From Bacillota bacterium (GTDB lineage Bacteria; Bacillota; Clostridia; Lachnospirales; Lachnospiraceae), in contig JAEZUR010000125.1 of assembly GCA_023420935.1 (NCBI GenBank), forward strand, positions 1 to 48,249: a stretch of DNA of 48,249 nt. Direction: 5' to 3'. Both the position numbers and the translations under genes were made by a program. The notes beneath the pieces were generated by a model that saw only the letters and a program-made list of their open reading frames with translations, did not search any database and was not told where the DNA came from. Within the stretch, counting starts at the first letter, position 1. Every line of letters starts with the position of its first letter. Shown here one piece after another: positions 42,731-48,249 of this stretch.

Positions 42731-44902
42731 TTATTCTACTTTAAACTGACGAATCACATTTTCTAATGTCTGAGCGTTCTCATCTAATTCTTTGGATAAG
42801 TGGTCAAGCGAATTCACTGCATCTAATTGATGATTGGTTGTTTCATTTACTGACATAGACGCTGCTGCTGTCTGCTGTGACACTGCTGATATATTTTCTA
42901 TAGCCATCAATGTCTGTACCTTAGCAGTTTCGATATTATGTACATTTTCTAATATCATATCTACATTGTTTACGAGTCGCTCAACATGATGGTTCATATC
43001 GTTAAATGATTTCTCTGTATTGTTTACTGCTGTTTCTTGATCTGAAACAACATTTTCTGCTTCATTAGCAATCTTGACTACATCTTTTGTTTGCGTCTGA
43101 ATCTCTTGGATTAACCCTTCAATCTCATGTACTGCTGATACGGATTGATCCGCAAGTTTTCTGATCTCGTCTGCTACAACTGAAAAACCTCGTCCAAACT
43201 CTCCTGCTCTTGCTGCTTCAATGGAAGCATTTAAGGATAATAGGTTAGTTTCTTCTGCAATACCATTGATGGTTCCAATTATCTTACTGATTGACATGGA
43301 TTTTTGCTCAAGCTTTTCAATATTATTAATGATACGTGCTGTAATTTCTGATGTAGACTGTGCTTTCTCATTCAGTACATGCATCGTATCCATACCCTGC
43401 ATAATACTATCTTTTGTATCTTTTGCAATATTATTAATCTCGTTGGTTTTACCATTTACCACTTCAATTTTTCTAGATAGATCATCCATTTGGATTAAGC
43501 AACTTTCAGCATCCCCAGCCTGCTGATTAACACCTTGTTGGATTTCATTAATTGCATCTGTAATGTTTCTAGTCGCCTTTGAAAATACTTCGGAAGATTC
43601 TCTTACTTGTACAGATGAGTCAGTAACCGAATTACTTTGAACCTTTACCTTTTCAATCAGACCTCTCATATTTACAATCATATCATTGATTCCATTGGAT
43701 AAGGTTAAGAACTCGTCCCTTCTCTTTACCTTTAATTGAACCGTAAGGTTTCCTTCTGATACCTTCTTAAGTTCACCAATAATATAATGGATTACCTTCT
43801 GGATGCCTGCAGCCATTCTAATACCAACCACAACAGCTATAATACAGGCTAAGGCTACTAAAACAAAGGTAATTTGCTTAATACCACTAACTTGTTTGAT
43901 AATTGTACTTTCTGGAATTAGGGCACATATCATTGCTCCTGATTTACTAAGCTTTGTATTTAAGAACAAGTACTTTTGTCCATTCCATTGTACATCTACA
44001 CTTGAACTTTCCTTTTCAGATTTGACTGCTTGTTGATAAAATTTTTCTTTTGAAAATACACTTTCTAATTTTTTATCACTATCCTTATCGTTTAGCAGAA
44101 GCTCTCTTCCATCGGCTGTTACAAATCCAACAACACTGCCTTTACCAAAATCCAAACCACTCATAATATCTACTAAAGTTTCTGAACTAACATCTAATAC
44201 AATAGCAGATCTGGAATCTGTAAACCCACGAACATAACGGATAGCATAATTTTTTGACTTGGCTGATACTTTTTCATCTATTAGACTATCTGTTCCAACC
44301 CAGTATGCCCCGTCAATATTGGTCTTTAGAGCACTACCACCTTCACTTTCAAGATAATCTGTATATAGGTTGTCATCCGATTGATTTCCCGAACTTAGCA
44401 TTCCCATATCCTGAGACATGATAAATATATTTTCTATAAATAAATCAGATACTTGTTTTGCTATAATACCTGTTTTAATGTTCTTCATAACAGTACTTTG
44501 CTCTAACAGATTAGACTCTAATCTTCCATCAAAGTATTTCTGAATATTAGAATCCATTATGTATTGAATTGCTGTGGCCTCTATAGAATCCAAACCAAAA
44601 CTCATATACTCGCCTGTCATCTCCATTGCCTGAAGACTGGAATGCTCATAATTATTTACAATGGCAGTAGACGCCTTCTGATATGATACCGCACCAATTA
44701 CAATGACAAAAATGACTGGTATCATAAAGGATAAAATCAAACTAACTACGATTCCTGTTCGCCACTTTGAAAATGCCTTCGTCTGAGCTATCTTTTCTAA
44801 TAAACCAAACGATCTTTTCTCTCTTCTTCGACTACCCTTTACTTTCTTCTCACGAACTTTCTTTTCTTTCACATCTCTAAATGTCAGTCCTGACTTTCTC
44901 AT
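42731..44902 (-). CDS. Methyl-accepting chemotaxis protein (paralogue B)
   Basis: This 723-aa chemoreceptor has the same layout as paralogue A: basic N-terminus (KKVREKKVKGSRRREKR), TM1, sensor domain, TM2, HAMP and signalling domain with the same hairpin tip. The last ~195 residues differ from paralogue A at only about six positions. The sensor domain keeps family motifs (SSLQAMEMTGEYMSFG, VVGFVTADGRELL) but is far more divergent. It has a separate consensus promoter (45174-45202) with a long predicted leader (about 265 nt) and AGGAGG 7 nt before the ATG. A terminator separates it from paralogue A, so the two are independently transcribed. Confidence 0.95.
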   Translation of the reverse strand: MRKSGLTFRDVKEKKVREKKVKGSRRREKRSFGLLEKIAQTKAFSKWRTGIVVSLILSFMIPVIFVIVIGAVSYQKASTAIVNNYEHSSLQAMEMTGEYMSFGLDSIEATAIQYIMDSNIQKYFDGRLESNLLEQSTVMKNIKTGIIAKQVSDLFIENIFIMSQDMGMLSSGNQSDDNLYTDYLESEGGSALKTNIDGAYWVGTDSLIDEKVSAKSKNYAIRYVRGFTDSRSAIVLDVSSETLVDIMSGLDFGKGSVVGFVTADGRELLLNDKDSDKKLESVFSKEKFYQQAVKSEKESSSVDVQWNGQKYLFLNTKLSKSGAMICALIPESTIIKQVSGIKQITFVLVALACIIAVVVGIRMAAGIQKVIHYIIGELKKVSEGNLTVQLKVKRRDEFLTLSNGINDMIVNMRGLIEKVKVQSNSVTDSSVQVRESSEVFSKATRNITDAINEIQQGVNQQAGDAESCLIQMDDLSRKIEVVNGKTNEINNIAKDTKDSIMQGMDTMHVLNEKAQSTSEITARIINNIEKLEQKSMSISKIIGTINGIAEETNLLSLNASIEAARAGEFGRGFSVVADEIRKLADQSVSAVHEIEGLIQEIQTQTKDVVKIANEAENVVSDQETAVNNTEKSFNDMNHHVERLVNNVDMILENVHNIETAKVQTLMAIENISAVSQQTAAASMSVNETTNHQLDAVNSLDHLSKELDENAQTLENVIRQFKVE

Positions 44903-45173
44903 CTGTAAACCTCCTAGTAATTAACTGTTATTAACGCCCCTCATATTTAGCTATTCTTAATTCCAAAGAGATATAAAGCGTTTTATTAAAAAATAAAGAC
45001 CACTCAATCTGATATAAATTTATTACGCCTTTGCTCTTGTCTATAACGAAAGCGTCATATCTACAGAAAGGATAGTCATTATTCTAAAATCACAATATAA
45101 TTTAGTCTCTAAACTATATATTTATTCATACTATTATTACAACAAAATTCAACAAATTTCTTGTATACTATAC

Positions 45174-45202
45174 ATTATATACAAATAAAAAAAGATTGTC
45201 AA
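45174..45202 (-). promoter_or_regulatory. Consensus SigA promoter of chemoreceptor B
   Basis: On the minus strand TTGACA (45197-45202), a 17-bp spacer and TATAAT (45174-45179) match the consensus exactly. The leader to ATG 44902 is about 265 nt, with no riboswitch I can recognise. This promoter lies in the 44903-45244 gap, which otherwise shows nothing clear. Confidence 0.85.
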
Positions 45203-45244
45203 TGTCCACATTTTGCAACATTTTTGTATTATTTTTGTATATAA

Positions 45245-46024
45245 TTACTCCCAACGGGCAAATAATTTCAACGGATCTTTTTCTGTTACAATTGTAGTTG
45301 CTGTAATTGGTTTCGCTTCCAGATCAGCATAATCTTTCCATGTATACCACCCAACAAACTTCTCACCTTCTTTTACAGGAGTAGGTAATTCACCATAAAC
45401 CTTACCACAAATCACTTCTTTATAGAGTAGCTCATCTCCGTTGAATGCTATAAACGCAATTTTTAAGGTTTTTTCTTCCCAATGCGCATATAATGTATTT
45501 TTTGATTTTTCATCGAAGATCGTCTTTGATGTAATTTCATCTCCACCATTGGCTTGTGTAAACCAACCTATAAATTTATAATTCGTTCTAGTTGCTTTCG
45601 GTAGATTTAGCTTGGTTCCATACCTGGCTACTATTGTAGTAGTTCCAATGGTACCTCCATTGGGATTCAGAGTAATATTTGCCTCTTTTCCGCGCCAACG
45701 AGCATATAGTGTATGTGCATAGTTTCTCTTTACCGTAGAGTCTTTTGTTATCTTAACCCCACCATAAAGTGCTGTATACCATCCTAAAAAAGTATAGTTT
45801 TTCCGAGTTGGAGTGGGAAGTTTACCATATGTATTATTAAATGTTACATTGGTTGAACTTGTTTTAACCGTACCTCCAGTGGCATCAAAAGCAACCGTAT
45901 AGGTGTCACTATTCTCACCAAAAGCCACTGTTGGCAGTGCCAGGATCATGAAGAAGGAAGCAATAACTAGATAAATAATTCTTCCCTTTTGATTCCAAAA
46001 ACTTTCTTTTGTATTGGTTTTCAT
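45245..46024 (-). CDS. Secreted protein with three InlB-B repeats
   Basis: This 259-aa exported protein has a signal peptide (IIYLVIASFFMILALPTVAF), then three consecutive Listeria-Bacteroides (InlB B) repeats. Each runs from a strand like VAFDATGGTV through GWYT or GWFT to ARW or AHW. The repeats fill the whole mature protein and no anchor motif is seen. Such repeats are structural beta-grasp modules of surface proteins. The start at ATG 46024 has GAAGAG about 11 nt upstream; an in-frame GTG four codons earlier has no proper spacing. It is a single gene, unrelated by position to the similar module at 6173-7930. Confidence 0.82.
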   Translation of the reverse strand: MKTNTKESFWNQKGRIIYLVIASFFMILALPTVAFGENSDTYTVAFDATGGTVKTSSTNVTFNNTYGKLPTPTRKNYTFLGWYTALYGGVKITKDSTVKRNYAHTLYARWRGKEANITLNPNGGTIGTTTIVARYGTKLNLPKATRTNYKFIGWFTQANGGDEITSKTIFDEKSKNTLYAHWEEKTLKIAFIAFNGDELLYKEVICGKVYGELPTPVKEGEKFVGWYTWKDYADLEAKPITATTIVTEKDPLKLFARWE

Positions 46025-46169
46025 ACAGATATACACTCTTCTCTCTTTATATTTTGATCATAATTCTTTCATAAATATTTATGTAATATGATACCATATT
46101 CATCCAATCATATCCATAGATTTATAAAATATCCAAAAATTTTATCAAATAAACTAAAAATTATTTACC

Positions 46170-46203
46170 TTGACAGGCGAGGTATATATTTCTATAATAT
46201 ACC
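46170..46203 (+). promoter_or_regulatory. Promoter and inverted-repeat operator of the PadR operon
   Basis: TTGACA (46170-46175), a 17-bp spacer and TATAAT (46193-46198) form a perfect promoter. A 7-bp inverted repeat, GGTATAT (46181-46187) and ATATACC (46197-46203), spans the spacer and the -10. Repressor binding there would block polymerase. The likely binder is the PadR protein encoded 36 bp downstream. Confidence 0.75.
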
Positions 46204-46238
46204 ATATAATGTAGAGGTAATAATATGGAGGTAACTAT

Positions 46239-46562
46239 ATGTCAATTGCATCAGATGTTATACGAGGTCATACCGAGCCTATTATACTTTCCCACCTATT
46301 AGATGGAGATAGTTATGGATATCAGATTAATAAAGAAATTATGGAAACTACAGATTATCATTATGAATTAAAAGAGGCCACTTTATATTCTGCCTTTCGA
46401 AGATTGGAACAAGCCCAGTTAATTACTTCTTATTGGGGTAATGAAACAGTTGGTGCTAGACGAAGGTATTATTCCATAACAGATATTGGTCGAAAAGCGT
46501 ATCAAGAACATAAAAAAGATTGGGAAAATGCTAAAATTCTTATTGATAAATTGTTAAAGTAA
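46239..46562 (+). CDS. PadR-family transcriptional regulator
   Basis: This 107-aa winged-helix repressor has the PadR pattern (EPIILSHLLDGDSYGYQINKEI, ATLYSAFRRLEQAQLITSYW, GARRRYYSITDIGRKAY) and a short C-terminal helix, as in PadR subfamily 2. It is first of a three-gene operon with a permease-prefix-type membrane protein and a DUF4097 protein, a widespread Firmicutes module linked to envelope stress. GGAGG lies 8 nt before the ATG. The inverted repeat over its promoter suggests autorepression. Confidence 0.92.
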   Translation: MSIASDVIRGHTEPIILSHLLDGDSYGYQINKEIMETTDYHYELKEATLYSAFRRLEQAQLITSYWGNETVGARRRYYSITDIGRKAYQEHKKDWENAKILIDKLLK

Positions 46563-46623
46563 TTCTGTTAAGTACGTATTACATTCTTTAATCTATTCTA
46601 TTTAATTTTAGGAGGAAATTTTA

Positions 46624-47055
46624 ATGAAAGAAAAAATGAGTAAACATATAGATATGCTTTTTGAAACTGCTCCCAAAACAAGAAAAGCATTGGAGTTAAA
46701 GGAAGAACTATTAACCAACTCCTTCGAGCGTTATGATGATTTAGTTGCTGATGGTATTTCACCAGAAGATGCTTATGAAAATGTCATATATTCCATGGGA
46801 AATGTATCTGAATTATTTTTCGGTTTAGATGATATGAATGCCAGCCAAGTAATCGCAGAAGTGAATCGAGATACAGAAAGAACCAACTCAATAAAAAGTT
46901 CTATGTTCGCAGTATTATGGTCTACCATTATCATGCTCTATTTTTTAATTAGCTTTGTAACCTATGATTGGTATATTACTTGGATTATTTTCTTAGTAGG
47001 ACTCTGCCTCCATACGATCATAGAATTAATATTCCGTTTAAAGGAGATGAAATAA
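46624..47055 (+). CDS. Small membrane protein with permease-prefix/DUF1700-like N-terminus
   Basis: This 143-aa protein has an N-terminal cytoplasmic helical domain (HIDMLFETAPKTRKALELKE...GISPEDAYENVIYSMGNVSEL) resembling permease prefix domain 1/DUF1700, followed by two membrane helices (about 98-138). Such proteins accompany PadR regulators and DUF4097 proteins and are thought to act in envelope sensing. AGGAGG lies 6 nt before the ATG. The stop TAA overlaps the ATG of the DUF4097 gene by one base, so translation is coupled. Confidence 0.8.
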   Translation: MKEKMSKHIDMLFETAPKTRKALELKEELLTNSFERYDDLVADGISPEDAYENVIYSMGNVSELFFGLDDMNASQVIAEVNRDTERTNSIKSSMFAVLWSTIIMLYFLISFVTYDWYITWIIFLVGLCLHTIIELIFRLKEMK

Positions 47056-48179
47056 TGAAAAAAGTAATTTTATCACTTATAATATCTTTCTCTATTCTCG
47101 TCTTTGCTTTAGTTGGTATTTTAATCTGTGCAATCATGAAAGGCGGGGAATCTATTTCCTTTTCCAACGCAACTGCCAATTTAGTGAATACAGAAACCAT
47201 TCCATTGAATCAAATTAACTTTGTTTCTATTGAGTACGAGTCTGATGATGTCACAATATATTTTACCGATTCAGAAGAAGTAATTTTAAAAGAATATATG
47301 ACTTTCACACCTGATACTGATCAATTAGCAACCATTAAAACAGATGATAATTCTCTTTCTATTCAAGGACGTAGATGGAACTCTAATTTCAACTTTTTCC
47401 TAGGTAATCACTATAGTAGAGCAGATATCTACTTACCTTCTAGCTATGCAGGTTCTCTATCCATAACCACTTCAAGTGGAAACATTGAATCTGATTGTAA
47501 CTTTTCTCTTTCTGACTTCCAACTAGCCAGTACTAGCGGTGATATCAAAATGAACGAAGTGACTGCTGAAAACATCACCGTATCCTCCTCGAGTGGTACG
47601 ATAACTTTTAATAAAGCAGAAGGAAAACGAAAGTTCAGTAGTACAAGTGGTGATATCCAAGTATACGGAGGAAACGGTGATAGCATGTTCTCTGCTTCCT
47701 CTGGAACTATCACTATCAATAAATCAACAGGCTTGTTGTCCGCAGCTGCTTCCAGCGGAGATATTGAGATTAAAGATTCCATCGGTTCCAAAATCATTCA
47801 TACTTCCTCCGGCACGATTAGCTTATTGGATTCCTCTGGCGAAATCAATGCCGAGGCATCCAGCGGCGATATAGAAATTGTAGCGTCCGATGGTGGCGGT
47901 ACATTGAAAACAACCTCTGGTAGTATTGAATTTACTTTAGACCAGATTACAAGTAATATAGATATCAATGCTTCTAGCGGAGATGTCACATTAAAAATCC
48001 CTAAAAATCAATCCTTTTATTTTCAGGCAAATACATCAAGTGGTGATATCGACACCCACTTTGATAACACGCTTGCTTTTAGCAAAAAGGATGATCAAGC
48101 TACAGGATCAATAGGTAATGCTCCAGATAAAGAGATTAAGATTACCACAACTAGTGGCTATATTCGTATAGAAGAATAA
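47055..48179 (+). CDS. DUF4097-family membrane-anchored beta-solenoid protein
   Basis: This 374-aa protein has an N-terminal membrane helix (VILSLIISFSILVFALVGIL), then an extracytoplasmic domain built of about a dozen short repeats centred on S-S/T-S-G-x-I/V. The residue after the glycine alternates D and T for several turns (SGDIKM, SGTITF, SGDIQV, SGTITI, SGDIEI, SGTISL), which suggests a regular beta-solenoid with two-turn periodicity. DUF4097 proteins (for example LiaG) accompany envelope-stress systems, but their molecular role is unknown. The start ATG 47055 shares a base with the preceding stop. It ends the PadR operon. Confidence 0.85.
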   Translation: MKKVILSLIISFSILVFALVGILICAIMKGGESISFSNATANLVNTETIPLNQINFVSIEYESDDVTIYFTDSEEVILKEYMTFTPDTDQLATIKTDDNSLSIQGRRWNSNFNFFLGNHYSRADIYLPSSYAGSLSITTSSGNIESDCNFSLSDFQLASTSGDIKMNEVTAENITVSSSSGTITFNKAEGKRKFSSTSGDIQVYGGNGDSMFSASSGTITINKSTGLLSAAASSGDIEIKDSIGSKIIHTSSGTISLLDSSGEINAEASSGDIEIVASDGGGTLKTTSGSIEFTLDQITSNIDINASSGDVTLKIPKNQSFYFQANTSSGDIDTHFDNTLAFSKKDDQATGSIGNAPDKEIKITTTSGYIRIEE

Positions 48180-48249
48180 ATATTGGAAAGATGCTGTTGC
48201 AAAGTAACGAAGTTTATATATTAAAAGGAATTGGTGAACACGAATAACA

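Noticed and set aside
42392..45170. c-di-GMP (GEMM) riboswitch in the chemoreceptor leaders
   Set aside because: The conserved GEMM core sequences and tetraloop arrangement are not recognisable in either leader on the minus strand.

Overview
The window looks like chromosomal DNA of a low-GC Gram-positive anaerobe of the Lachnospiraceae (Clostridium cluster XIVa), resembling Lachnoclostridium (Clostridium) phytofermentans. This rests on protein flavour and low GC content, not on a database match. Supporting points are a single-chain pyruvate:ferredoxin oxidoreductase, an iron-type alcohol dehydrogenase, a greA-lysS pair, xylan-type sugar catabolism, AGGAGG ribosome binding sites and consensus TTGACA/TATAAT promoters. 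No tRNA, rRNA, CRISPR array, prophage or intact insertion sequence was seen.

Layout. (1) 1-3261: a split LytTR/GHKL two-component system, interleaved with a LemA-like gene cut by the window edge and a DUF4428-type zinc-finger gene. A near-identical 65-bp operator/promoter block precedes both the regulator and the kinase. (2) 3454-9966: a MalT-like LuxR ATPase regulator beside an operon of polytopic membrane protein, family 2 glycosyltransferase and secreted InlB-B/Ig-like protein. Regulator and operon share one promoter architecture. (3) 10167-20372: a ten-gene sugar operon (Gfo/Idh/MocA oxidoreductase, VOC protein, TIM-barrel isomerase-like protein, ABC importer, tautomerase, GH43 glycosidase, SDR, second VOC protein) divergent from an AraC regulator. 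A secreted beta-helix protein follows. (4) 22092-30431: greA-lysS, an unknown 313-aa gene, a ferredoxin-type protein and PFOR. (5) 31138-33010: a YtrA-type GntR/ABC exporter operon. (6) 33108-40135: a secreted Ig-like/DUF3298-type protein, an Fe-alcohol dehydrogenase, an ABC/LytTR/DUF3021 operon with a textbook 21-bp-spaced direct-repeat operator, and a Csp-like subtilase. (7) 40229-44902: two paralogous chemoreceptors. (8) 45245-48179: an InlB-B repeat protein and a PadR/permease-prefix/DUF4097 module.

The most unusual content is non-coding. Two long intergenic gaps, one on each side of the ferredoxin/PFOR block, hold homologous structured elements (25410-25653 and 30715-30902). Their stems pair in both copies but with different bases, while two internal-loop strands are almost invariant (12 of 13 and 10 of 11 positions). 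That is the signature expected of a structured RNA family, and I do not recognise it. A third, unrelated ~200-bp hairpin (25754-25953) and a triple 15-bp tandem repeat sit next to the first copy.

Regulation is unusually readable: several local regulators have a candidate binding site in front of their own operon (LytTR twice, MalT-like, YtrA, PadR).
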